Below, piece by piece: positions 44,496 through 54,188 of a stretch of DNA of 64,000 nucleotides. Within the stretch, counting starts at the first letter, position 1; each line of letters begins with the position of its first letter. The notes under the pieces were generated by a model. The model was not told the DNA's origin. It did no database searches and was given only the letters and a program-made list of their open reading frames with translations. The translations under genes were made by a program, and so were the position numbers. The DNA lies in NCBI RefSeq assembly GCF_030816715.1, contig NZ_JAUSYH010000001.1:7874001-7938000 (forward strand). The letters are read 5' to 3'. The DNA is from Streptomyces achromogenes (GTDB lineage Bacteria; Actinomycetota; Actinomycetes; Streptomycetales; Streptomycetaceae).

Positions 44496-45914
44496 ATGAC
44501 GGAAACGGAAACCAACACGTACGACGTCGTGGTGCTCGGGGCCGGGCCCGTGGGGGAGAACGTCGCCGACCGCACCCGCGCGGCCGGCCTCACCACCGCG
44601 GTCGTGGAGAGCGAACTCGTCGGCGGCGAGTGCTCGTACTGGGCCTGCATGCCCAGCAAGGCCCTGCTGCGCCCGGTCATCGCCCGCGCCGACGCCCGCA
44701 GGCTGCCCGGCCTGCGTCAGGCCGTGCAGGGTCCTCTGGACGCCGACGCGGTCCTCGCCCGCCGCAACTGGTACACCGGCGACTGGACGGACGACGGCCA
44801 GGCCGACTGGCTCAAGAGCATCGGCGCGGACCTGCACCGGGGCCACGGCAGACTGACCGGCCCGCGCACGGTGACGGTGGGGGACACCGTGCTCACGGCC
44901 CGCCACGCGGTCGTCGTCGCCACCGGCACCCGCGCCGCCCTGCCCGACCTGCCCGGTCTCGCCGACGTCCGGCCCTGGACGAGCCGGGAGGCCACCAGCG
45001 CCCAGGCCGCGCCCGGCCGGCTCGTGGTGGTCGGCGGGGGAGTCGTCGCCACCGAGATGGCCACCGCCTGGCAGGCCCTCGGCTCGCAGGTCACTCTCCT
45101 GGTGCGGGGCAAGGGCCTGCTCGACCGCATGGAGCCGTTCGCCGGCGAACTCGTCGCCGAGGCGCTCACCGAGGCCGGCGCGGACGTGCGCACCGGCACC
45201 TCGGTGGCGTCGGTGACCCGCACGGACGGCGTGGTCGTGGTCGTCACCGACACCGGGGAGCGCATCGAGGCGGACGAGATCCTCTTCGCCGTCGGCCGCG
45301 CCCCGCGCACCGACGACATCGGCCTCGAATCGGTCGGCCTGGAACCAGGCTCCTGGCTCGGCGTCGACGACAGCCTGCGCGTCACCGGCACCGACTGGCT
45401 CTACGGCGTGGGCGACGTCAACCACCGTGCCCTCCTCACCCACCAGGGCAAGTACCAGGCCCGCATCGCGGGCGCGGCCATCGCCGCCCGCGCCGCCGGA
45501 ACACCCCTGACGCAGAACGACCCGTGGGGCGCCCACAGCGCCACCGCCGACCACGAGTGCGTCCCGCAGGTCGTGTTCACCGACCCCGAGGCGGCCTCCG
45601 TCGGCCTCTCGCTCGCGGAGGCCGAACGGGCCGGACACCGGGTGCGGGCCGTCGACGTCGACATGTCGTCGGTGGCGGGGGCCGGCCTGTACGCCGAGGG
45701 CTACAAGGGTCGCGCCCGGATGGTCGTCGACCTGGAGCGGGAGACCCTGCGCGGGGTCACCTTCGTCGGTCCCGGCGTCGGTGAGCTGATCCACTCCGCG
45801 ACTGTCGCCGTCGTCGGCCAGGTGCCGATCGCCCGCCTGTGGCACGCCGTCCCGTCCTACCCGACGATCAGCGAGGTGTGGTTGCGCCTGCTGGAGGCGT
45901 TCCGGGACAACTGA
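44496..45914 (+). CDS. Pyridine nucleotide-disulfide oxidoreductase (lipoamide dehydrogenase/mercuric reductase-like)
   Basis: 472 residues from the ATG at 44496. FAD site VVLGAGPVGENVADRTRAAG, redox-active disulfide in GGECSYWACMPSK (Cys-x4-Cys), NAD site VVVGGGVVATEMA and the second FAD motif YGVGDVN. The C-terminal active-site base, normally His in HPTxSE, is here Tyr (SYPTISEVW), as in mercuric reductases. It lacks the heavy-metal domain of MerA. The substrate is unknown; thioredoxin lies divergent. Confidence 0.88.
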   Translation: MTETETNTYDVVVLGAGPVGENVADRTRAAGLTTAVVESELVGGECSYWACMPSKALLRPVIARADARRLPGLRQAVQGPLDADAVLARRNWYTGDWTDDGQADWLKSIGADLHRGHGRLTGPRTVTVGDTVLTARHAVVVATGTRAALPDLPGLADVRPWTSREATSAQAAPGRLVVVGGGVVATEMATAWQALGSQVTLLVRGKGLLDRMEPFAGELVAEALTEAGADVRTGTSVASVTRTDGVVVVVTDTGERIEADEILFAVGRAPRTDDIGLESVGLEPGSWLGVDDSLRVTGTDWLYGVGDVNHRALLTHQGKYQARIAGAAIAARAAGTPLTQNDPWGAHSATADHECVPQVVFTDPEAASVGLSLAEAERAGHRVRAVDVDMSSVAGAGLYAEGYKGRARMVVDLERETLRGVTFVGPGVGELIHSATVAVVGQVPIARLWHAVPSYPTISEVWLRLLEAFRDN

Positions 45915-45927
45915 CCGGACAACCGGC

Positions 45928-46572
45928 CTACGGCAGTTCGAAGTCCAGCGCCCGCGCCGCCTCGGCCGGGGTCGGCTGCGCCCACCGCCGCAGGACGTTG
46001 GGGTCCGCGGCCAGCGAGCGCGGTTCGGCCCGGTCGAGGTAGAGCATGCCGTCGAGGTGGTCCGTCTCGTGCTGGACGATCCGGGCGGGCCAGCCGCCGA
46101 GCACCTCGTCCAGCGGCCTGCCGTGCTCGTCCTCGCCGGTCAGCCGGACCTCCGCGTGCCGGGCCACCACCGCCTGGTAGCCCGGCACGCTCAGACAGCC
46201 CTCGAAGAACGCGGCCCGGGCCGAACCCACCGGTTCGTACGACGGGTTGACCAGCACCCGGAACGGCTGGGGCACCCTGCCGCGGGCCTGCCGCACCTCC
46301 TCCGGCACCGTCGCCGGGTCCTCGACGACCGCGATCCGCAGCTCCACGCCGACCTGCGGCGCGGCGAGACCGACGCCGGGCGCCGCGTGCATCGTGCGGC
46401 GCAGCGCCTCGACGAAGCGGGCCAGCAGCGCCGGGTCGAGCTGACCCTCGTAACGGGCCGTGCCCACCCGCAGAACGGGATCTCCGGCCAGCACGAGGGG
46501 CAACGGGCCGCCGGGCGCGAGGAGTTCCTCGATCCGTTCGGCAAGGGGGGCGAGGGGACGGGGAGATGCCAT
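45928..46572 (-). CDS. def: Peptide deformylase
   Basis: 214 residues from the ATG at 46572. Removes formyl groups from N-terminal Met. All three metal motifs are present: GVGLAAPQVG, EGCLSVPGY (the Cys metal ligand) and HETDHLDGMLY (HExxH). It is an actinobacterial-type deformylase and may be an extra copy to the one near fmt, which is not in this window. It ends 13 bp from the convergent oxidoreductase. Confidence 0.95.
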   Translation of the reverse strand: MASPRPLAPLAERIEELLAPGGPLPLVLAGDPVLRVGTARYEGQLDPALLARFVEALRRTMHAAPGVGLAAPQVGVELRIAVVEDPATVPEEVRQARGRVPQPFRVLVNPSYEPVGSARAAFFEGCLSVPGYQAVVARHAEVRLTGEDEHGRPLDEVLGGWPARIVQHETDHLDGMLYLDRAEPRSLAADPNVLRRWAQPTPAEAARALDFELP

Positions 46573-46749
46573 CGAGCCAGCATGCCACGGCCGCACCCGA
46601 CGTGACGCAGGTCACTCGAAGTGGGGGGAACTCGCCGGCGCCGCCCCCCGACTACCGGAGCGCACGGCCGAGCACGGTTTTCGTCCCGGCCTGGGTTCCC
46701 GCCCACGTACCCCGCCCCGTTCGCTCCCCTTTCCCCGGAGAAGCCGCCG

Positions 46750-48150
46750 ATGTCCACCGCTCCCTCCCTCACCGCGGAAGAGGCCCCGCAACCGGCGGCC
46801 CCCGAGCCGAAGTCCCGCGGCCCGTGGGCCGCACTGCGCCCCCTGGTCCTGCGGCTGCACTTCTACGCCGGCGTGTTCGTGGCGCCCTTCCTGCTGGTCG
46901 CCGCCGTCACCGGCCTGCTGTACGCCGCCTCGTTCCAGGCCGAGAAGCTCCTGTACGCGCACGAGATGACGGTGCCCGTCGGCGACGCGAAGCTGCCGAT
47001 ATCCCGGCAGGTCGACGCGGCCCGCAAGGCCCACCCGGAGGGAACCGTCTCGGCGGTGCGCCCCTCACCCGAGGACGACGCCTCCACCCGCGTGATGCTG
47101 TCCGGCGTCGAGGGGGTCGGCGCCACCCACGCCCTCGCGGTGTTCGTCGACCCGTACACCGGCGAGGTGCGCGGCGCGCTGGAACAGTACGGTTCGACGG
47201 GCGCGCTGCCGCTGCGCACCTGGATCGACGAGTTCCACCGCGACCTCCACCTCGGTGAGAACGGCCGCCTCTACAGCGAACTCGCGGCGAGCTGGCTCTG
47301 GGTGATCGCGGGCGGCGGGGTCGCGCTGTGGTTCTCCCGCCGGCGCGCGCAGCGCAAGGTCCGCGGGGTCACCGGACGGCGCCGCACGCTCGGCCTGCAC
47401 GGCGCCGTCGGCGTGTGGGCGGCGGCCGGCTTCTTCTTCCTGTCCGCGACCGGTCTGACCTGGTCGGCGTACGCGGGCGCCCACATCGACGAGCTGCGCA
47501 CCTCGCTCGGCCAGGCCACCCCGTCGGTGTCGGCCGCCGCGAGCGGCGGCGACCACGCCGGCCACGACGCGGCGTCCAGGGCGGGCGGGGACGGCGCACA
47601 CGGCGTGGGTCTCGACAAGGTCCTGGCCGCAGCGCGCGCCGAGGGCCTCGGCGACCCGGTCGAGATCGTCCCGCCCGCCGACGCCTCGTCCGCCTACGTC
47701 GTCAAGCAGGTGCAGCGCAGCTGGCCCGAGAAGCAGGACGCGGTCGCGGTGGACCCGGCGTCCGGGGAGGTCACCGACACCCTGCGGTTCGCCGACCACC
47801 CGCTGCTGGCCAAGCTGACCCGGTACGGCATCGACCTGCACACCGGCGTCCTGTTCGGCCTGGCCAACCAGATCGCGCTGATGCTCCTCGCGCTCGCGCT
47901 GATCCTGCTGATCGTGTGGGGCTACCGGATGTGGTGGCAGCGCGGCCGGGGCGGCGCGTTCGGCCGGCCGATCCCGCGCGGCGCCTGGGCGCAGGTTCCG
48001 CCGTACGTCCTGGTCCCGCTGATGGCGGCGGTCGCCGTGGTCGGTTACCTCGTCCCGCTGCTCGGCATCCCGCTCGCCGGGTTCCTCGTGGTGGACGTCG
48101 TCCTCGGCGAGATCGCGCACCGGCGCGACCGGCGGACGTCCGTCGCCTGA
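46750..48150 (+). CDS. PepSY-associated transmembrane protein
   Basis: 466 residues from the ATG at 46750. N-terminal helix LHFYAGVFVAPFLLVAAVTGLLYAASF and a second PepSY-TM with WLWVIAGGGVALWF, two PepSY-like lumenal segments, and two or three C-terminal helices. A His-rich loop (GGDHAGHDAASRAGG, about residue 270) could bind metal. Relatives are iron- or copper-regulated reductase-like proteins that help siderophore or heme iron uptake, but no transporter is adjacent. Ends at a very strong terminator. Confidence 0.85.
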   Translation: MSTAPSLTAEEAPQPAAPEPKSRGPWAALRPLVLRLHFYAGVFVAPFLLVAAVTGLLYAASFQAEKLLYAHEMTVPVGDAKLPISRQVDAARKAHPEGTVSAVRPSPEDDASTRVMLSGVEGVGATHALAVFVDPYTGEVRGALEQYGSTGALPLRTWIDEFHRDLHLGENGRLYSELAASWLWVIAGGGVALWFSRRRAQRKVRGVTGRRRTLGLHGAVGVWAAAGFFFLSATGLTWSAYAGAHIDELRTSLGQATPSVSAAASGGDHAGHDAASRAGGDGAHGVGLDKVLAAARAEGLGDPVEIVPPADASSAYVVKQVQRSWPEKQDAVAVDPASGEVTDTLRFADHPLLAKLTRYGIDLHTGVLFGLANQIALMLLALALILLIVWGYRMWWQRGRGGAFGRPIPRGAWAQVPPYVLVPLMAAVAVVGYLVPLLGIPLAGFLVVDVVLGEIAHRRDRRTSVA

Positions 48151-48165
48151 GCCGTCGCGGACGGC

Positions 48166-48210
48166 GTGAGCGGCCCGGCGGTGAGCAGTCGTCACCGCCG
48201 GGCCGCTCAC
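48166..48210 (+). terminator. Strong terminator after the PepSY gene
   Basis: Perfect 19-bp stem (48166-48184 with 48192-48210) and 7-nt loop, 15 bp after the stop. It also lies past the stop of the convergent TPR gene, so it can serve both. Confidence 0.85.
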
Positions 48211-48285
48211 CGTCGGGGCCGTCCACTGCCGGCCCGCCCGGCCGTCCGGGGCGGTGACCGTCCCGGACGGTGGGGAGCCGGGCCG

Positions 48286-48663
48286 TCAGTCCTGCGGGAA
48301 GTCGCCCGTCAGCGCCGAGGCGATCCGCAGGTGGGGTCCGGCCTCCGCGTGCCGGCCCTGCCGCTCCAGGGTGCGGCCCAGCATCAGCCGGGCGTAGTGC
48401 TCGACCGGATCGCGCTCGACGATGAGCCGCAACTCGGACTCGGCGCGGCGCAGTTGGGCCGAGTGGTAGTAGGCGCGGGCCAGCAGCAGGCGCGGACCGG
48501 TCTGCTCCGGCGCCTCCTCGACCAGGCCGGCCAGCACCCGGGCCGCGGCGGTGTACTCGCGCGCCCCGAAGAACAACTGCGCCCGCTCCCAGCGTTCGGC
48601 CGGCGTCCCGTGGGAGTAGTACTCCTCGGTCCCGCCGCGTGCCCTCTCGTACCTCATGTCCAC
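48286..48663 (-). CDS. Tetratricopeptide-repeat protein
   Basis: 125 residues from the GTG at 48663, preferred because GGAGG lies 6 bp before it; the ATG two codons later would leave 12 bp. Helical pairs such as AERWERAQLFFGAREYTAAAR and the following PEQTGPRLLLARAYYHSAQLRRAE form at least two to three TPR units (about 20-110). Probable protein-protein scaffold. It is divergent from the Rieske gene at the left edge of the hydrogenase region. Confidence 0.85.
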   Translation of the reverse strand: MDMRYERARGGTEEYYSHGTPAERWERAQLFFGAREYTAAARVLAGLVEEAPEQTGPRLLLARAYYHSAQLRRAESELRLIVERDPVEHYARLMLGRTLERQGRHAEAGPHLRIASALTGDFPQD

Positions 48664-48836
48664 TGCCGACCTCCTTCGGAGCCGTCAACCGAACCGCATA
48701 GTTGAAAATTCCACTACGAGGCGCGGCGGCTCCGGTGCCGGGGCCCGCCCCGTGGTGGGCGCCCGGTCCCCGATGTTCGCCCCGGCGCACGCCGGGCGGG
48801 GCTCCTCGCGGGTGCCCGGCACGCTCGGCCGTCCGG

Positions 48837-50105
48837 GTGGTGGCCTGCGGGGGCCGTGAAGCCTCGGCGCGCGAGGGGGACGTATGGCCTCTGAGCGCCG
48901 GTGGACGGACCCGCCCCGAGTGCCCGATCGCCGGCACGGACGCGAACAGGGAAAGGGACAAGGCAATCGAGACTGAATCCGCGAGCGGTCCGTATCCGTC
49001 GCTCGAGCACAGGAACGGAGCGGTCCCGGACCTCCGGCGCCGCGGGATCGACCCGGACTACTGGTATCCGGTCGCCGTGTCCCGGAGCGTGGCGAGGAAG
49101 AAGACGTTCGCCGCCCGGTTCGCGGGGGAGCGGATCGCCCTGTACCGCGGCGAGGGCGGCACGGTCTTCGCCCTGGAGGACCGCTGCGCCCATCGTCAGG
49201 TGCCCCTGAGCATGGGCGTGGTCGAGGGCGAGGTGCTGCGCTGCTGCTACCACGCCTGGGCCTACCGGGGGAACGGCCGCATCTCGCAGATCCCGTACCT
49301 GCCCAAGGGCGTGGGCCGGCCGCCGCGGGGCGTGCGCGCCTATCCGGTCCAGGAGGCCTACGGCCTGGTCTTCGTCTTTCCCGGCGATCCCGAGAAGGCC
49401 GCCGCGACGCCGCTGCCCGACCTGCCCGAGTTCGGTTCGGCCCGGCACATGACCATGACGTTCTCGCGCACCGTGCGATGCCACTACTCGTTCATGCACG
49501 AGAACCTGCTCGACATGAACCACCAGTTCCTGCACCGGGGCGTCCTCGGCAGGATCCGGCCCGAACTGCTGGGATTCGACACGGGCCCGGACTTCGTCGA
49601 GGCGCGGTACCTGTTCGTTCCCGCGGGAGGGAAGAAGGACCGGGGCGCGGGTCTGCTGTCCGCCGAGGGCCTGGGCGGAGGTTCCTCGCCAGACGTCATC
49701 ACCGTCCGCACCCAGTACCCGTACCAGACGCTGCGGGCGGTCCCGGAGAAGGCCGAGCTCCCGGCGTTCTCCCTGTGGGCCGCCTACGTGCCGCAGGACG
49801 CCGAGCAGCGCGTCAACCACACCTTCGGACTGCTCATGATCGCGAAGCCGCCGATCCCGGGTGCCCTGCACGCCGCCCGGCCGTTCATCCGAAGGTTCAC
49901 CGAACGGGTCTTCGCGGAGGACCGGATGGCCGTCGAGGCCGAGCAGCGGGCCTGGGACGAGCAGGGCGAGGACCGCAACCAGGAGGTGTTCCCGCTGATC
50001 CTGCGCGTCCGCGACGTGCTGCGGAACAACGGGGTCCCGCTGCGCCCCACCACGGCGCGCGCCGGTGCGGGCCCTTGCGGAGGCGGCGCCGGCTGCTCGC
50101 CCTGA
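48837..50105 (+). CDS. Rieske-type 2Fe-2S oxygenase-like protein
   Basis: About 420 residues, start uncertain: the frame is open from 48702 (TTG), with in-frame GTGs at 48837 and 48840; conserved sequence begins near 49045 and an ATC at 48966 behind AAGGGACAAGG is also conceivable. Rieske cluster ligands are in CAHRQVPL and CCYHAW (Cys-x-His and Cys-x2-His with 16 residues between). The mononuclear-iron ligands appear in ENLLDMNHQFLHRG. So it looks like the alpha subunit of a ring-hydroxylating-type oxygenase, or a chlorophyllide/pheophorbide-oxygenase relative. The tail is Cys/Gly-rich (GPCGGGAGCSP). No reductase or ferredoxin is nearby. Confidence 0.8.
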   Translation: MVACGGREASAREGDVWPLSAGGRTRPECPIAGTDANRERDKAIETESASGPYPSLEHRNGAVPDLRRRGIDPDYWYPVAVSRSVARKKTFAARFAGERIALYRGEGGTVFALEDRCAHRQVPLSMGVVEGEVLRCCYHAWAYRGNGRISQIPYLPKGVGRPPRGVRAYPVQEAYGLVFVFPGDPEKAAATPLPDLPEFGSARHMTMTFSRTVRCHYSFMHENLLDMNHQFLHRGVLGRIRPELLGFDTGPDFVEARYLFVPAGGKKDRGAGLLSAEGLGGGSSPDVITVRTQYPYQTLRAVPEKAELPAFSLWAAYVPQDAEQRVNHTFGLLMIAKPPIPGALHAARPFIRRFTERVFAEDRMAVEAEQRAWDEQGEDRNQEVFPLILRVRDVLRNNGVPLRPTTARAGAGPCGGGAGCSP

Positions 50106-50179
50106 CGCCGGGCGGGCCACCGGCGGTTCGCCGGATCGGCGGGCGCGGCTCGGCCCTCGTCGACGCACGGGTCAGGACC

Positions 50180-50297
50180 CTGGCAGGCGGGGATGCGGCC
50201 GGTGAAGGTGGTCGAGCCGGGGGCGCTCTGGAGGGCGACGCGGCCTCCCTGGGCGTCGGCCACCGCCGCGACGATCGACAGGCCGAGGCCGGTGACC
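50180..50297 (-). pseudogene. Remnant of a histidine-kinase ATPase domain
   Basis: On the minus strand the translation reads TGLGLSIVAAVADAQGGRVA and then LQSAPGSTTFTGRIPA, which is the G2-box end of a sensor histidine-kinase HATPase_c domain. The catalytic N and G1 boxes and the sensor part are missing, and the frame upstream is Arg-rich noise. It sits in the 321-bp gap between the Rieske gene and the next plus-strand gene, which otherwise shows no gene. Confidence 0.6.
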
Positions 50298-50426
50298 GGA
50301 CGCCGACACCCGTCGCCGACACCCTCCCGGCCCCGACGGCGGTCGCGTATCCGGCGGGGTCGGCCCGCTGTGACTTCTCCCACCTGCTCTTGCCGGGGCG
50401 CGGAGCGCTTACCTACGTTCGGTCGC

Positions 50427-50741
50427 ATGTCCTCCCATGGCGACGCCTTCCCCGCCGAACCCGACGAACCCGCCGAGACGCGCGGGCCTGCCGCGGACCG
50501 GCCCGGCGCGTCCGCCCTGGTCGGCCTGGACATCGACCTGAGCTCGCACGAAATGCTCCGCCGCGCCCATGTCCTGGACGCCCTCGGGGCCGCCTGGGAC
50601 CCCCTCGCCGCGCTGCGCGGCGAGGAAGCGGCGTACGAGCTGCTCTACTCGGGCCTCAGCCCGGAACAGCAGCGGATGTACGACGAGCTGGTCTCGGCCG
50701 GTGTCCTCCCGCGCGGAGGGGGCGGCCATGCTGCCGCTTGA
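50427..50741 (+). CDS. Small actinobacterial protein, DUF6400-like
   Basis: 104 residues. After an acidic, Pro-rich first 30 residues comes LVGLDIDLSSHEMLRRAHVLDALGAAWDPLAALRGEEAAYELLYSGL, a helical module I associate with DUF6400; this naming is from memory and not checked. It is soluble, has no cysteine and no membrane segment. Its end overlaps the next gene by 14 nt, so the pair is coupled; both lie upstream of hypX in the hydrogenase region. Confidence 0.65.
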   Translation: MSSHGDAFPAEPDEPAETRGPAADRPGASALVGLDIDLSSHEMLRRAHVLDALGAAWDPLAALRGEEAAYELLYSGLSPEQQRMYDELVSAGVLPRGGGGHAAA

Positions 50742-50985
50742 CCCGCAGGCCGACATCGGGCGTCGCGCCTGGGTGCCCTGCCCGAACTGCGACGACCGTC
50801 GCGGCTGCGCTGCCTGCGAGCAGGGGCGCACCTGCTCCGAGCACTGGCGCTATCTGCTCTCCCACGCCGGCAGCCTGCTCCACCTGCAGTGCCGGTCCTG
50901 CACCCACATCTGGACGCACGAGACCCACTTCGGCGCCACCCGCTCCCCGTGGGAGCGCATCACCAGCGGCCTGCGCCGACGCTGA
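50728..50985 (+). CDS. Small zinc-ribbon-type protein
   Basis: 85 residues from the ATG at 50728, with GGAGGGGGC upstream inside the previous gene. Eight Cys/His residues occur as CPNC, CAAC, TCSEHW and CRSCTHIW, a pattern suited to one or two zinc sites. Function unknown. Its position next to hypX and the hydrogenase subunits suggests an accessory role in hydrogenase maturation or electron transfer, which is inference. Confidence 0.65.
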   Translation: MLPLDPQADIGRRAWVPCPNCDDRRGCAACEQGRTCSEHWRYLLSHAGSLLHLQCRSCTHIWTHETHFGATRSPWERITSGLRRR

Positions 50986-51171
50986 CCGCGCACGACGGCC
51001 GGTCTGACCGGCGGTGTGCTCACCGTCCCCGGCCGTGGGAGGCCGGACGGCGCATCGGTGCCGACTTTCGGGTGACCCCACCGTCTGTCGCCGGGGACGG
51101 CGGACCCGCCCTGGCCGAGGATCGCGGTCGGCGGACATCCCTGCCTGCCGTTCTCCCGCCCGGAGGCAGCT

Positions 51172-52953
51172 GTGCACATCCTGCTCCTTGCCAGCGCGTT
51201 CAACAGCCTCACCCAGCGCGCCCACGCCGAACTGCGCGATCGTGGCCACACCGTGGCGGTGGAGCTGGCGCTGGCCGGCGGCCCGTTGCCGGAAGCCGTG
51301 CGGCGGCACGCACCCGAGCTCGTCGTCGCGCCGATGCTGAAGACGGCGATTCCGCAGGAGGTCTGGACGGCGTACACCTGCCTCGTCGTCCACCCGGGGC
51401 CTGTGGGCGACCGCGGACCGTCCTCCCTGGACTGGGCGATCCATGAGGGCGTCGACCGGTGGGGCGTCACCGTCCTCCAGGCGGACCGGGAGATGGACGC
51501 CGGTGACGTGTGGGCCTGCGTCCCGTGCCGGGTCCCGCCGGTGTCCAAGAGCGAGCTGTACCGGGGCGAGATCGCCGACGCCGCGCTGGAGGCCCTCATG
51601 CTCGCGGTGGAGCGCTTCGCCGGCGGAACGTACGTACCCCTGCGGCAACCCGCGTCCGGTACGACGGACGCCCGCCCGGGCACGCGTCCGTACCTCGACC
51701 AGAGCGTCCGGCGGATCGACTGGGCCGCGGACTCCACCGAGGACGTCCTGCGCCGGCTCAGAGCGGCGGACTCCCAGCCCGGGGTGCTGGACACGCTGCT
51801 CGGCGGCGAGTGGTACCTGCACGGCGGCCACCCCGAGAACGTGCTGCGCGGCCGCCCGGGCGACCTGCTGGCCACCCGGGCCGGAGCGGTCTGCCGGGCC
51901 ACCCGGGACGGCGCGGTGTGGATCCCCGAACTGCGGCCCCGGCGCGAGCCCGGACAGCCCCCCACGTTCAGGCTGCCGGCCGTCCGGGCGCTGGGCGACC
52001 GGCTGCCGCCGCTGCCCGAGCACCCCCTGCCCCCGCTGCCCGACGCGGACCTCGGCACCTGGACCGACATCCGCTACCGCGAGGACGGCAACGTCGGCTG
52101 CCTGTCGTTCTCATTCCCTGGCGGAGCCATGAGCACCGAGCAGTGCCGACGTCTGCTGGACGCCTACCGGGAAGCGTGCACACGGCCCACGTCCGTGCTG
52201 GTGCTGGGCGGCGAACGGGACTTCTTCTCCAACGGGATCCACCTCAACGTCATCGAGGCCGCGGCCGACCCCGCGGCCGAGTCCTGGGCGAACATCAACG
52301 CCATCGACGACCTGGTCGAGGCGGTCCTGACGACGACGGACCGGCTGGTGGTCGCGGCGGTCGCGGGCAACGCCGCCGCGGGCGGGGTGATGCTGGCCCT
52401 CGCCGCCGACGAGCTGTGGTGCCGCTCGGGCGCCGTGCTGAACCCCCACTACCGTCTGATGGGCCTGTACGGATCGGAGTACTGGACGTACACCCTTCCA
52501 CGCAGGGTGGGGCCCGCGACGGCAGACCGGCTCATGCGCGAGGCCCTGCCGGTGAGCTCGGCGAGCGCCCTGCGCCTCGGACTGGCCGACCGCGTGGTCG
52601 ACTGCGGCCCGGACGCGTTCGCGCGGGAGGCCGGCGCTCTGGCGGCCCGGCTGGCGGCCCTCCCGGCGACGGCGGCACGGATCACCGCGAAGAAGACCGC
52701 ACTGGACCGGCTGGAGGCCGCCACCCCGCTGGCCGGCTTCCGTGAGCGGGAGCTGGCCCTCATGCGCCGCACCTTCGACGACCCGGACGCCTCCTACCAC
52801 GCCCTGCGCCGCTCCTTCGTCCACAAGGAACGGCCGGCCCGCACCCCGCCGCACCTGGCCTCCGCCGCGGTTGCGCAACCCGTTCCCGTCCCCACTGCCG
52901 CCGCTGTCACCGGAACGGCCCACGATGGCGTCCCGTCACGGCCGATCGGCTGA
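51172..52953 (+). CDS. hypX: HypX, hydrogenase CO-ligand synthesis protein
   Basis: 593 residues from a GTG. N half (1 to about 300): formyl-tetrahydrofolate transferase/hydrolase fold with VVHPGPVGDRGPSSLDWAI. C half (about 305-560): enoyl-CoA hydratase/isomerase fold (ILVL-type GGERDFFSNGIHLNV, NAAAGGVMLALAADE). HypX makes the carbon monoxide ligand of the [NiFe] active site from N10-formyl-tetrahydrofolate via formyl-CoA, allowing assembly in air. It lies 63 bp upstream of the small subunit gene. The last ~35 residues are Pro/Ala-rich. Confidence 0.9.
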   Translation: MHILLLASAFNSLTQRAHAELRDRGHTVAVELALAGGPLPEAVRRHAPELVVAPMLKTAIPQEVWTAYTCLVVHPGPVGDRGPSSLDWAIHEGVDRWGVTVLQADREMDAGDVWACVPCRVPPVSKSELYRGEIADAALEALMLAVERFAGGTYVPLRQPASGTTDARPGTRPYLDQSVRRIDWAADSTEDVLRRLRAADSQPGVLDTLLGGEWYLHGGHPENVLRGRPGDLLATRAGAVCRATRDGAVWIPELRPRREPGQPPTFRLPAVRALGDRLPPLPEHPLPPLPDADLGTWTDIRYREDGNVGCLSFSFPGGAMSTEQCRRLLDAYREACTRPTSVLVLGGERDFFSNGIHLNVIEAAADPAAESWANINAIDDLVEAVLTTTDRLVVAAVAGNAAAGGVMLALAADELWCRSGAVLNPHYRLMGLYGSEYWTYTLPRRVGPATADRLMREALPVSSASALRLGLADRVVDCGPDAFAREAGALAARLAALPATAARITAKKTALDRLEAATPLAGFRERELALMRRTFDDPDASYHALRRSFVHKERPARTPPHLASAAVAQPVPVPTAAAVTGTAHDGVPSRPIG

Positions 52954-53016
52954 TACGAAGAAAGACGACGGCCGAAATGCGGGCCTTCATCCCTTACCTC
53001 CCCAGGAGGCGATCCC

Positions 53017-54105
<1,089 letters not shown>

Positions 54106-54188
54106 GCGGCAGCAGGTAGTCCGCTCCCCGCTTCGTGCACCCCCCACACACCCCGTACCTCCCGCGCAACGAAGGGCACGGCACACAG

